Source of the DNA: Ancylostoma caninum
Taxonomy: Eukaryota > Nematoda > Chromadorea > Rhabditida > Ancylostomatidae
Reading direction: 5' to 3'
DNA: 64,000 nt
Assembly (NCBI GenBank): GCA_037903475.1
Contig: JBAJFG010000487.1
Coordinates: 62,001-126,000, forward strand
Shown here: positions 24,689-36,085 of the stretch, piece by piece
Layout: every line of letters starts with the position of its first letter
Position numbering within the stretch: position 1 is the stretch's first letter
The notes under the pieces: generated by a model
Seen by the model: the letters and a program-made list of their open reading frames with translations, nothing else
Database searches by the model: none
What the model was told of the DNA's origin: nothing
Translations under genes and position numbers: made by a program

Positions 24689-26936
24689 GCAGTTCCCCCA
24701 AAGATTTCATAGACAACTTCAGGATAGCTAGAAAATTCTCAGCAAATAACTAGTACAGTAGATAAAAAGTCATAGCCCAGAAAAGCGTAATGGCTGTCAT
24801 GTTTCACAAATACAAATTATGGGCAAATACGATGATAATCCGCGTAGAACTGATGATTATTAGATGGTAATTACGGCACACTTCGTAGCAGCATCTCATA
24901 GTTTGGAGCTCGCTTCTCAGATGAATACTCAAGCTATTTCGGAGAAGGATTCAGAGACCATCTTATCAAGGAACATTCTAGAAAGCTCTGAACTGAAGGG
25001 AAACTAAAAAAGAAATTGAATAGATAATGTCTGAACTGGGAAAGCAAAGACCTTTGAGTAACCTTATGAACTCTGCACATACATATCTACAGCTGATCGA
25101 GTTACAAGCAGCAGAACGAACCGGTCAGTCGAAGCCACCTGCTACTTAGCGGACGCGGTGATTGCGCATAGCTGGCCAGCGGCTATGCTTACGAATGACA
25201 CTTGTACGCGTGCAATTATCCGAAACAGGTTTAGCTAGTTAGACGTAAGTAAAACGATTACATCAATCCTTGCATGGAAATGCGAAAAGCCGCGACAAAC
25301 GGCTTATTTCAGCCGCAACAGCTGTTGAGCGCCCGATAATCTTTGGCTTGGATGTCGTTGAAATCCGAGAACTGTAAAGAATCCGCGCGGCGATCGCCTC
25401 GATAGTGAATAACGGGTCGAATTCTGCTCGCACGCGTCCTTGTGGAAGTGTTCGCAGCAGCAGAACCGGCATCTATGACATCTCGTTCAACCTCACAATC
25501 AAGCCGTGTAATAAGGACGTTCGTGGCAGGACCTACACAGGTCTACTTGTGAACACTGACTAACAGCACTTCTACGAAGAGTATGTATTTCAACCCTTCC
25601 ATGAAAAATAACAAGTTTCAAGAAAAAAGTGCTACCTTCGAGTGATCCTGGGAAGGGCGATGTCTGGAATATCGAGAGTCACGAATTCGCCTGCGGAAAA
25701 GCCGTAAAGCAGCAAAGCAACACCGACAGCGAACCCATTCGCTCGACCCTTATCTACTTGAGGTCGTAATGGACGGCTGGCCGACAGCGGACAGGGAGCG
25801 ATGTCGTGCCAGGATCCACTGACGTGAAATGTTGCAATAAATTTGACTTTGATGGGTCTGCAAGCTGTTATGGTCAAAATGTCGCCACAACTCTTTGTAT
25901 AAGAACAAAGGAAATAGTATTTTACGAAAAAAGCACGATAGCTACGTACTTTATTGCAGGAATCAGCCATTTTTCGTGGGAGACGTGAAGTGGTTGTTCA
26001 TTAGGGACAACGAAGCCAGAAGTCGGAAGTTTAATTATTTATTTACTTAAAGGTAGCACTCACGGAAATCTCTGCTTTAGAGGTTTCGCTGTATATCGGG
26101 GTTTTTAAGGACGGTGAACTCATGAACAATGACGAAGTAGCGTGAAACATGTGAAATAAATAGAAAATGACTGTGGTATCTCCTGTACGTCCAGAGCGCG
26201 GACCAGTTTGTCACGATAGGTCCCACCCCGAAACCCTGGTGAATGGTGCAGTTGCGAGGAGGGGCGGAATCGAAAATGTTTAATTTCGAAAAGGCGAAAA
26301 TGGATAAATACACCCCTGACATAATGAAATTGATGAAAAAATTAATTGAAAAAAAAACTAGGATCTAGAAACTTGGAACAGGTCAATTCCTTAGCTTCCA
26401 AGCCACGAGAAATAGGAGATACAACAAACTGCAGTGGTTGAGAACGATTGACAAGAGAGTTGGAGCTGGTTGGCAGGAGCATTCAATGGAGAGATGAGTT
26501 ACATAGATCTAGTTCTTCGCACCTTTTTACGCTACAATACGCTACTCAAACATTTCCAGAGAATTGAAAAAAACCATTTTTTATGGTAGAAATATCAAAT
26601 AGACGCCGAAGCGTCGCAGTAGAACAGTGAATACACAGGACTATTTCGAAGAGAGCTAGCAGTCTAAGAGTCTGCTATAAATCGCATTGCCAGCAACAAG
26701 TGCAGCCTTCTAATTAGAGAAGACATGCTCGAATTAGCCTAGAAAGATGTTTCGTAATGCATCCGTCTCATGCAACGTGCACGAGCCCTCGGGCAACGCA
26801 TAGGGTGAGTCACTCGGATGGCAAGGCAGAGTAGTACAGTTGTAAAAGCGCATAAATTGTATGGAACGGCGAAGCTGAACGAGAAACACATCGATCTTCT
26901 CTCCTACGATGACTAGCACGTAATGAAACCATGACG

Positions 26937-27088
26937 TATAGTGTGTTTCACTGGGGAACTTAGTTGTGAAGATATTAGAGAACGAGAGAGCGCGAGAAAT
27001 AGTGCCGTATTTGCGGATGCAGCCGAGAAGTGCAGATCGTGAGCACAAACACTCAACTATCGTCGCTTTTGAAATGCTCCGTAGCAAA
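26937..27088 (+). repeat. Dispersed ~150-bp repeat, copy 2
   Basis: One of the fuller copies: it starts TATAGTGTGTTTCA and ends CTATCGTCGCTTTTGAAA. It produces several false ORFs. No gene is recognised from here to 28099. Confidence 0.65.
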
Positions 27089-28090
27089 AGAACTACTATA
27101 CGTGAGCTAAGGCAGAAGGAACAAATCGAAAAAAAACTCGAAATCAGCACAGGGATGAATAATAGGGTAGGAAAGCATGAGCAAACATTAGAAAATCCTT
27201 TTTTTCTAACTTCAATTGGCGAAAGTCACTACGAGAATGCTTCCCCTTTAACTAGCACATTGGACGGCGCAGCACTAAAGCAGTACAAGTACTTTTAACA
27301 GTTTTTATTGCAAGTTCTGTAAGAAAAAGGGTCACAATCGGATATGAAGCTGTCATTCCAGATTTTCTTCCTACTGTACTGCATGATGGCGTGTCAGCCG
27401 CACTTCACCAAAAACACGGGAGCTCACGTCTCCGTTTGAATTTCGGTTTCAAAAAAATCTTGAGCGTTTGGTGCCGTTGTAAAGCATGAGTTGCTCATGG
27501 TTGTATACAGATTACTCTTCATAAGTTTTTAGTGTTATAAGCAAGCTCTTTTGGTATACTTTCGCATTATTGAAAAAATCCTGGCAAGACCTTCAATTTT
27601 GCCAGATTCCCCTCACTGTTCATTTTTTCTTTGGTTTGATAAGCGCAACTTTTCGTGTTAGTCCTCATTTGCAATACTTTTTTTCAGAAGTTCGTTGGCC
27701 CCCATTATGTTCATTACTGAAACCATGTAGAAATTTCATCTAATCACTTAGCTGCTCATTTTCCAGATAAACTTTTCGTGTAATTCGAAATTCGTCAACA
27801 GTTAATAGGTGATGACTCAATTAGTATCCTAGTGCTGCATTTAAAAACCCTTGGGATGGCTGCTCTTTGGAAATCTCAAGTCATTTTTCTGAAGTTTTTC
27901 TTTATTCTGTTTAAGTGTCAGCTATTAGCGCAGCGTGTTCATGATTGCTTACGTTTTATACAGATTGCTCTGTAATTAAGTGTTGTTCATGTCTTTTTAG
28001 CATTTCCTCCCGCATTCTTCATGATCCTTGCACGACTCCACGCATTTTTAGAGCTATTTTCAAAGTTCGCTTCTATCCTGTGTGTTTAAA

Positions 28091-28100
28091 GCTTTTCTAG
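28091..28100 (+). other. Putative SL trans-splice acceptor of the DBF4-like gene
   Basis: GCTTTTCTAG lies 9 bases before the start codon at 28110, with no matching upstream exon. A spliced leader would join here. Confidence 0.5.
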
Positions 28101-28109
28101 GATCCCCTG

Positions 28110-31100
28110 ATGGCGGGAGAGGCCCGTAGCCGGGTTTTGGCTCACGGGATTCGGCGCACAGCGTCGAATCGCTCTTTAGCCTCTTTACCACTGTCTCATG
28201 CTTCCACGTCGTCAGTCCTCAAATCAGAAATGGTCACCAATCCATATCCCTTGAAGGTATCTTTAAAATACTGAAAATCTGCATTGGAAAACCTTTATAA
28301 TATTGATTTTAATGAGGTCCAACGTTCAGGGTCGAGAGGTTGTGTTAGATTTGGAGAATAGGAAACAATATGAAGAGCTTCGGATAGATATCAAAAAGCT
28401 AGGCGGTAAAATTGTGGATATGATAAATGAAGATCGCTTGCCGTTTGTTGTTATATCCGATCATCCTATGGCAGCTTGGTTGGAGGGCATGAAGGGAGCC
28501 TATAGGGATAAAGACGAGGTATATTTTAATCAATTTTTGTTGTTTTTCAAGGTTATCTACTTACTTTTCAGCGAATAAAGAAGCTACCAATGCTTCTCAA
28601 GGATGCCGTCCAAAACCACGTGAAAGTGCGTTCGTTGAAGACATTTCAGGAGCAGTTCGCCAGGTTTAAATCGCGAATAAGTGTGGCAAAGTCACTATCT
28701 AAAGCTCCACAAAAAAGATTACCTACGAAGACTGAGGAGGCACGTGTTTTTTCTTCCTTTATCTTTGTTTCATGCAACTTCCTTTACAATAAGAAAAGGC
28801 ATAAGTTTTGAATATTGTGCGAGAATCTGTTTATTTTTTTCTTTGTAATTTCTATGCATGCATAAATCCATAGCCGTTACATACCACGGAAGAAGCTCAA
28901 GTCTCTTGAAATACATTCTTGCATTCCAACTTCTTTACTGCTTACTTTTCATTTTGTTTTTTTTTTTGTGAGAGGCACGAGAGCACGCAAAGACGCTGCT
29001 TTTCAAATATCACCGACTACTTCTTTCCAGAATGACAAGCGTGTACGTTTATTACGAAGGCCGTTCATCAAATGGCAGGACGATCAACGGCGTTTTGCGC
29101 CATCTTATAAGGTGTGTTATCAAGCTGCTCATCTCATCGTATAGTATATCCACTGAGTTCCTCTTCAGGAATGCCCAACACCCAGATGGACAACTGTCTA
29201 CTTCGGACCTGCAGCTGGGAACTGCGTGTTTCGACGGGTTACTGCAGAGCAATTAGAAAGAAGGTGAGCGCTTGTTAACACTTACGCAATGTTTTACTAC
29301 TCAGAATATTCATTTTTCCAGGAAACAACGAGAAAACCAGGCTGCAATATCGCCGGAGAATTCCGATCCACCTAGTTCTCCAGGAAGAGAAAGAGAAAAA
29401 GAGAGGAGTGGAAAATCGGGAAAAGATTGTGGCAAGGTACAACTTTTCCGCTTCATATATTTCTCAAACTTCGAAATGATCGGTTCTGGATGTTTAACCC
29501 AATAATAGTAACACTTTCTTGGTCTGCATACTATAATAACAGGTAATATCTAGTATTTTTCAGTTGAATCGGACCGTAAGGACACCAACAAACAAGTTTT
29601 GTGATTTATGTGGTAAGGCGTTCGAAGACATGGAACAGGTAAGAGCTGTCTTACTAATAATCCATCGTTCTTCTTTTGCTTCTTAGGGATGTTTTAACTG
29701 CGAGCTTTTCTATTTATCTCTATTGTAATTTCGTAAAGCGTTTGCTGTGGAAGAAACTCTTAGTTTTGGTCTCATTTATTGGTTTACCAACGAAACAGTT
29801 CGTTTTTCTTGGAGGATGTCATTTTCTCAGTCAGATTTTGCAAGCATTCTCCAAGAGCAGACAATCAACATTGACCGGTCATGAAATTTCCATTGTCATC
29901 CATTCGTTGCAGCACTATGAGTCGAAAGAGCACGCGACAACTGCTACACGACCCGGTGTATATGATGAGGTGGACATGTGTATAGGAGCTGTCGTAGACT
30001 ATGTTATTGTAAGTTTTTCGTTCTTTCTCTCCTTCTTTATTGTGGATTCCTTCTTTAAAAAAACCTTGAGTGGAGGTGAGCTATACCGTCAAGCTTCACC
30101 GGAGTTCGACGGACCGATCATGCGGTCTCCTTCACTTTACTCCAGCTCGAAGCACTATGTATAACGCTGTTTCCTTTCTCATTGTTCCTTTTTCTTTAAC
30201 TCCGCATGCAAGCCCGTCTTTATAGAAATTCAGTTGCACGATTACAGTTTCTATAGAAAGGTTTCCGTCCTAAAATCCCAGAAGCCTATGGAGACAGTAA
30301 TCGTGCATGTGGTTTAATCACGCTTTTGAGCGTTTTCCTTCCAAGAATTAATCGTGCACGTGGATTAATCACACTTTTGAACGTCTCGCTCTCAGAAACT
30401 TTGGTTGGTCTGAATGTGATCGGATCTGAAACACGTTACTCTAAACATAACATATTACTTTAAAACATTTCACATGACTATTTATTGTTCTCTTTACCTT
30501 TCTCTTTACCTTTTCGATGAACTCTCTCCAGTAGCTTTATTTTTGTATCACTATTATTCATTTCATCTTTACGGTTTAGTTTTGATCTCCTTCTGCAATT
30601 TACTACATTAGTTCGAATTGGGACAGAACCAGTGGCGGACGCAGGGGGGGGGGGGGGGGGGCGCGCGCCCCCCCCCCAAGAATGGGTCGCCAAATTTTCG
30701 AAATTACTTTACAATACAAATTTTTATTATTATTTTTAATATATTTTTTATTTGTTGTTTATTATTATAATTAATATTATTATTAATTTTATTTTCCGTC
30801 TGGGTCCCCAAAACGGCGGAGACCCCACTTTTCTTCCCACGCCCCCCCTCCCGCCCACTTTCTGCGTCCGCCACTGGACAGAACATATTTTTTGGTCTGC
30901 TTAAACCACTTTCATTTTCCATGCGAAATGATTTCTTCTCAGCCTTTGTACTAGAGTTGTTAGCTACTGTTCTTTTTCATGACCAGTCCTATGCCCATCG
31001 TTTGATAAGAATGCTGATGCTTTAATTGTGGTTCCCTTTTTTCCTCTTCATTTCTTTAGAAGAAACAAGTTACAGTTCTAATTTTAGTGTCCAGCTGCGC

Positions 31101-31228
31101 CGCCGATTGTTCGGTTACCTGAAATTATCCCTGAAGAAGACAAGCCCAGCTATCCAGCAGATGATATGGAGGATTACGAGTACACTGAATGCAACTATGA
31201 AAGTACGCTTTCAGATAAGAATTCATAG
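28110..31228 (+). CDS. dbf4: DBF4-like regulatory subunit of CDC7 kinase (nine exons, complete)
   Basis: DBF4 binds and activates CDC7, which phosphorylates the MCM helicase to fire replication origins in the nucleus. Exons: 28110-28256, 28330-28518, 28572-28745, 29031-29111, 29169-29263, 29322-29436, 29564-29638, 29913-30008, 31088-31228. All phases agree and give 370 residues. Residues about 50-110 (GREVVLDLEN...DIKKLGGKI) match the BRCT-like motif N. Residues about 171-197 (RRPFIKWQDDQRRFAPSYK) match motif M. CDLC..FEDMEQHYESKEH, split across exons 7 and 8, is the DBF4-type CCHH zinc finger (motif C). The first exon is Ser/Arg-rich, and the tail is acidic (PEEDKPSYPADDMEDYEY). Short for the family, whose human and yeast members are about twice as long. 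The exon 3 donor (CGT|GTTTTT) is the weakest junction. A hAT-like MITE sits in intron 8. Confidence 0.88.
30630..30876 (-). mobile_element. hAT-like MITE, copy 2, with perfect 8-bp target duplication
   Basis: Ends CAGTGGCGGACGCAG and GCGTCCGCCACTG are flanked by GACAGAAC at 30622-30629 and again at 30877-30884. The element is inverted relative to copy 1 and carries a long G-run, CGCGCGC, C-run hairpin near its left end. It lies in the last intron of the DBF4-like gene. Confidence 0.92.
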
Positions 31229-33104
31229 CAAAGAGTCGACGTACGGTATAATAGCCATGTCTTTCCTCTCCCCGTTGTTGAACGCCTTATTTGTTGCTTT
31301 CATTACAATAATTAGGTGTGTACATACAACCAATTTTCTCTGCTATGATGACGTCATTTCATGAATTATGTTGCTGCAACCGATTTACTGTGATAAAATC
31401 ATGACCATAAATTCGTGTAGATTAAGATTGTAAGGCAAACGTTGTTAGTTTCACGCCCGAACACAACAAACGCAAGTTCACGGGCCAATTTTTGCCGCGC
31501 GTGAAGCGTGTCCCAGTGATTTTAACGATGCCTGCCTCAACGTACCGCTCTACTGCTCAATAGGCTTTTCGATTTGAAACGTGTAGCCGCTCTATTGTTT
31601 TCCAAAGTTTTCTTTTTTTTTCTTTCGGGCCTTGCCTATTTTCTGCATGTGTTCTGGGGTTCTGGAAATGCTTTCAGATTTCATCGTTTGTGCACAGAAC
31701 TGTCTTCTGTTATTGCTATTGGATTGTGAATTGAACTAGTTGTTTGACCATTTTGTTCGTGTTCTATTGTTTGCTACTGTACTGTACTAATTTTCTCGTG
31801 CATGATCACGGACCAGCAATTCTAGGTTGTGATTTTGAGTGAATCTCGACGTTTTTAAACGTCAATGATAAAGAGATTCATTGTTAAGAGATTGCAAGAA
31901 AATTTATATCAAGGGGAGGATGGCAGCAACTGGCAACCGCTGCTTCTAGGGTTTCTACCCGAACCATTACACCGTTCGGGCTGCGTTCGTGCTGCACAGT
32001 TATCAGAGAAGTAATAACCAGATCGCTAAATAACAGCGTAAATGTTGGGAAATGAAAATTTTATGGCAAAATAACAAGCATGAAAACGATAAACAGATGG
32101 TAGGGAAACCGCTTCGACAGGATCACGACACGATCAGACAAAGAACAAGACCAGGGATACATTGGCGAGAAACAGCTTCATAGGGATATGATAGTATTGC
32201 ATTACGCGTAGTTCAAACACACATAGGGAACGAATGCAGGAGGGAGAAATAGAAAAGATCTGGGATGATGGTTAAGGTAGCCTTCTGTCACAACTAGGAC
32301 TGGCGTCACAGACGCAAGGGAACCAAGCTATTCTGAGAGATGAAGCTTTAGCCTGGTCCAGCTATAGCATGACTATGGAAGCATATAAGTATATAAATAA
32401 GACTGACTATGCTTATTAATATTGAAAAATCCACATATAGGGAAATTTTGTCAAGAATCAATACATATGTCATCTACTGTAAGGTGCCTAAATAGTCAAG
32501 CATAAATAATGGAATCTAGCTACAGCCAAAATCTACAGATATCACATATAGAACACCACAGATCAGAAAGATGCTACCGCTGTCGTTTGCCTTATTGCTT
32601 CCGCAACTGCGAACATTCGAGAAATTAACAATTCCTTGAAATAGCTGGTCGAAAATGGAGCTGAACAAGGCAAACGACACCAAATACAACTAGTAAAGCG
32701 ACAATTACATCTTATTTAGTAAGTAGAGAAACAAAGACTCAGAAGGTCAGTAGAAATGAGTTTCGCTGTTTGACAATTTGAACTTCAAGAACTACTTGTA
32801 AACAACTTACCGATACAACGAAACTGCCGAGATTCTGGGACAGATACAGGTAGGATGGACATTCCACACTTATGCAACCATCGAAGTCAGCTAGGTAAAG
32901 CGCGACTCTTCGACAGCAAGCGTCGATGGCGGTGCGTTATTCGCGGACATGGGAAGCACGCGACGCGGCCGCGCCGCTCTTGTGGGAATCGTTGCCGCAG
33001 CGAGGATTCTAGCGCAAGCGGCGCGGTCGTGTCGCATGCCTCCCGAGTCCCCGAAAAAACACACCACCATCGACGCTCACTGTACCTGCTCGTGCATAGC
33101 TCAT
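31229..33104. other. Intergenic, no gene recognised
   Basis: AT-rich sequence between the 3' end of the DBF4-like gene and the 3' end of the cytochrome b561 gene, which converge here. I see no convincing exon. Confidence 0.5.
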
Positions 33105-35309
33105 CTAATCATGACTGGTAGTTGCGGTGAGCTGGTGAAGGCTTTCTTCTTCGGGCAGTGGGCGGCGCTTCCATCTGGGATTCCCAACGAGAATAAGGAC
33201 GAGTACTGAGTAGAAGAACACACAGACACCGACAAGATTTGCTACAGCCTGTTGTCCACACAGTTCGCGCCCCTTTGTCCAGCACCTATAAAGTTACACT
33301 CATTGACCTGTGAAGAGTGCAGTTTCACGTCAACTTACGTGTGTTTCCAAGCCGCTCTCTCGGAAATTCCCATTCCTACAGTGATCGACACGGCGACAAA
33401 GATCATCATACCGATCAGCTGATGGAACGGCATAACTAGTTGACGAATTGGGATAGACAGGCCAGGAGCAAAGAAGGTGATGAAGCCAATGGCATACTGT
33501 AATCCAGAGCAGCTGTCAGGGGGCATAAATTTAGCTCAATAGCGAAACTTTGTAGGCTCTTCAGCTTTCATGTACAAATGCACATGTTTTACCGATAGCG
33601 TCCGTCACGATTGCATGCCTACGCGGTCTGGCGCGCCGCACCACCTACTCGGCGCGCTGGGCGTCGTGGCTGTCCGGTTTTGCCGCAGCAACAGCGGCCA
33701 TCCAATCGCTCCCGCCGCGTACGTGATGCGGCGCGGCAGGCTGTGAAGCGATGCGATCGTAATTGACGTTCCCTTTATATAATATGTCACGAAAATTCGC
33801 TAAAACGAAAGTTTTGGTCCATGTGCTGACAAAGTTGGGCTAATGGACTCCAGTGGACCCGATTCGCTCGGAAACAGCACATCACAGGCACACGCGATCT
33901 GAATGACGACGGTGATATCAATGACGCATACGGATGCGCAGACAATCAGAGTGACAAGCTTGCGACGCGAACGTGCCGATCCGGACCATTGAAGCCTCCT
34001 ATGCACTCGAAAATAAATGGCATGTCATTCATCATTACCCTACGCAAATTTGAATTGAAAAGCCACCACATTCACATGAAATGGATTGAAAAAAAAACCA
34101 AATCTACAGAAAGTCCCTTAAAATCGTCATAATGAATTGTTCCCCTATTCACCCCACCTGGGCACAAAATGCAATGACCACGCTGAGACCAATCCACGAG
34201 TGCAGAGAGATCATATTCGGAAGTGGATCTAATTCACCTAAATTGGAAAAAAATCCAGGCACACTGTCATAGATCCGAAGGCTATGAGAATATTCACACC
34301 AAAATGAATAAAGGCTGCAGCTGTTCATGGTTAAAAAACAATTTGCTCTCAGAATAAGTTAAGCGCACCAACCTTGCTCAGTCTTGTGCAGATCATGCGA
34401 ATCCCACACAGCTTTCAGGGCAATTATCATGAATACTAGCACCATTGAATGCAGGCAAACATGCAAGGTCTTACTAAATTTCTTGCGTTCATTACGGAAC
34501 ACACGATAGACGAGCATTGATTCGCCATAAAGGAACACCTGCAACAATAAGGAAAATTTTAATGGTATTTAAGCAGAATGGATCAGACTATAGGCTGTGG
34601 CAGGATTACAGACGTGGGCAAAAGCGTTGGACCGAGGACACGCTACGCATGCCCTTACCTTGCGGCTGCCTCGTGATCTCGGCGACGGTAAAGCTCATCT
34701 ACCGGGGGAGATTCCGCACAGTTTGCAGTTACAATCCAACACCTTTGCCTTGGCCTACATCTCGCAAAAAGTTCACCCAGCAACCCACCATTCCCATCAC
34801 CATGAACGTCGGATGATAATGAAACTCGCGTTCTGGATCTTCAGTCCACGAAAAGCCGTCTTCATAACCACCCATCCAGATGGCAACCAGAAGAATAGCC
34901 AGGCCTCCTGCAAATTGACGCATTGTATAACGTGAACATCCAAACAAAAAATCTAAGGAAATGTGCCATTTAGAATTTAATAGCGAATAGCAAAAAAAAG
35001 AATTTTATGGTCACTGAAGGAGCTTTAATATATCCCTACATCAGCGCTACAACATCCCCCACCCCTTCACTAGACTGAAAGCCCTTTTCTTAGTATCCTG
35101 TGACAAAATGTAACGCAGTACCTGGTGACAATTGTCCAGAAACCGGTTCAGCGGTTCAGTTTTCATGTAAACTAACAATTTCCATTAACAACGAAAGACC
35201 AAGATCAATACTCACCTAATGCCTGTGAGATCACCAGGAAGATATTGAATAGCTTCGTGCTCTGATCCTCACGAAGAAGTGTGAAGTGCGGATCGAACAG
35301 CAATGACAT
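33105..35309 (-). CDS. Cytochrome b561 family transmembrane reductase (six exons, complete)
   Basis: Predicted di-heme membrane protein that passes electrons from cytosolic ascorbate across an endomembrane, as in the lysosomal/duodenal CYB561 group. Exons in transcript order: 35309-35216, 34907-34789, 34538-34373, 34237-34158, 33496-33339, 33285-33105. Phases agree and give 265 residues, the usual family size. Six hydrophobic helices are visible. Conserved histidines fall in HYHPTFMVMGM (H63), KTLHVCLHSM (H97), SLHSWIG (H139, ascorbate-site motif) and MPFHQLIGMM (H178), the expected four heme ligands. The last exon supplies helix 6 (VANLVGVCVFFYSVLVLIL) and a charged tail RWKRRPLPEEE. An acceptor 20 bases before the ATG suggests trans-splicing. 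The 33497-34157 intron holds an inverted-repeat element and an unrelated ORF. Confidence 0.9.
33599..33768. mobile_element. GC-rich inverted-repeat MITE in a b561 intron
   Basis: Left CGTCCGTCACGATTGCATG pairs with right GCGATCGTAATTGACG, with inner GGCGCGCCGC / GCGGCGCGGC arms. Related GC-rich cores (GCGGCGCGGCAG) occur at about 54660-54705 and 60876-61144. Confidence 0.7.
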
Positions 35310-35329
35310 GGCGACTAGGAGTGGCTACC

Positions 35330-35332
35330 CTG
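35330..35332 (-). other. Putative SL acceptor of the cytochrome b561 gene
   Basis: GATTCCAG on the minus strand, 20 bases before the start codon at 35309, with no upstream exon that fits. Confidence 0.5.
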
Positions 35333-35707
35333 GAATCGACAGGAAATATTGATCGCGAAATGTTGAAAGGTACAAACTATTGAATGAGCGAATAAGGAAC
35401 AGATAACAACTTTAGCTTAGTGAAACATCAAATGAACAGTAATGGAATGCAAAGGGAAATCGCATCTTTGTAAGAAAATCGATATGATTACACAATGATA
35501 GAACACGAGTAGTTTCAAAACAATTCAAAACAAGAGCAATCTTCTTCTTTTTTTTTTCTTTTTGAAGAGCTTGTGGATGCATCTCCGCGGAAAAATCTGG
35601 AAATTAGAAAAGGCGGTTTATTTCAACTAACTCAGAATACGCTCTTCTGCCAAAAAGGTGGGTAATTGTTTTCGCCTTCCTTTCTAGGTAGAAGCGATGC
35701 GTCCTAA

Positions 35708-36085
35708 ACCTGGATGCATCATTGGGTAATCTCATACCCAGCTGCCACCTTATGGATATGATTGCTCTTGGGTGGCAGTCGAGTGTACACAACGTCACGT
35801 ATGGGTTAATATGTTGATGTGGTCAGGTAAAAGGTAAATTTAGGTACGTAGACATATTTATATACCTTGGGTAATCTCAATGATTCATCCGGGTCCTGTT
35901 TCGATTTCACTTTTTACCCCAAAGCAGCACAAACGTCACCACATTAGGTGACATATGCGTTGCTTAGAGGCCGCAGGCATCACTAAGATTACTCTGGGTA
36001 AACGTGTTAACGCACCGTACCTCTCACCCACCTTTGACGCGTACGTCAACACCTTTACCCTGGGTAATCTCAATGATGCATCCAG
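35708..36085. repeat. Two adjacent TTACCC-type elements
   Basis: The first (about 35708-35890) shares GGGTGGCAG...AACGTCACGTATGGG with the long variant at 13805-13955. The second (about 35965-36085) has ATTACTCTGGGTAAACGTG and the complement CCCTGGGTAATCTCAATG. Confidence 0.65.

Noticed and set aside
26734..27150. 138-codon minus-strand ORF
   Set aside because: It overlaps the dispersed ~150-bp repeat and has a frame on both strands, as expected of a repeat artefact.
29676..30164. 162-codon ORF in the DBF4-like locus
   Set aside because: It reads from an intron through exon 8 into the next intron; only 29913-30008 is coding.
33800..34006. ORF with a hydrophobic stretch inside a cytochrome b561 intron
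   Set aside because: The flanking b561 exons join in phase without it, and the protein family has no insertion at that point.
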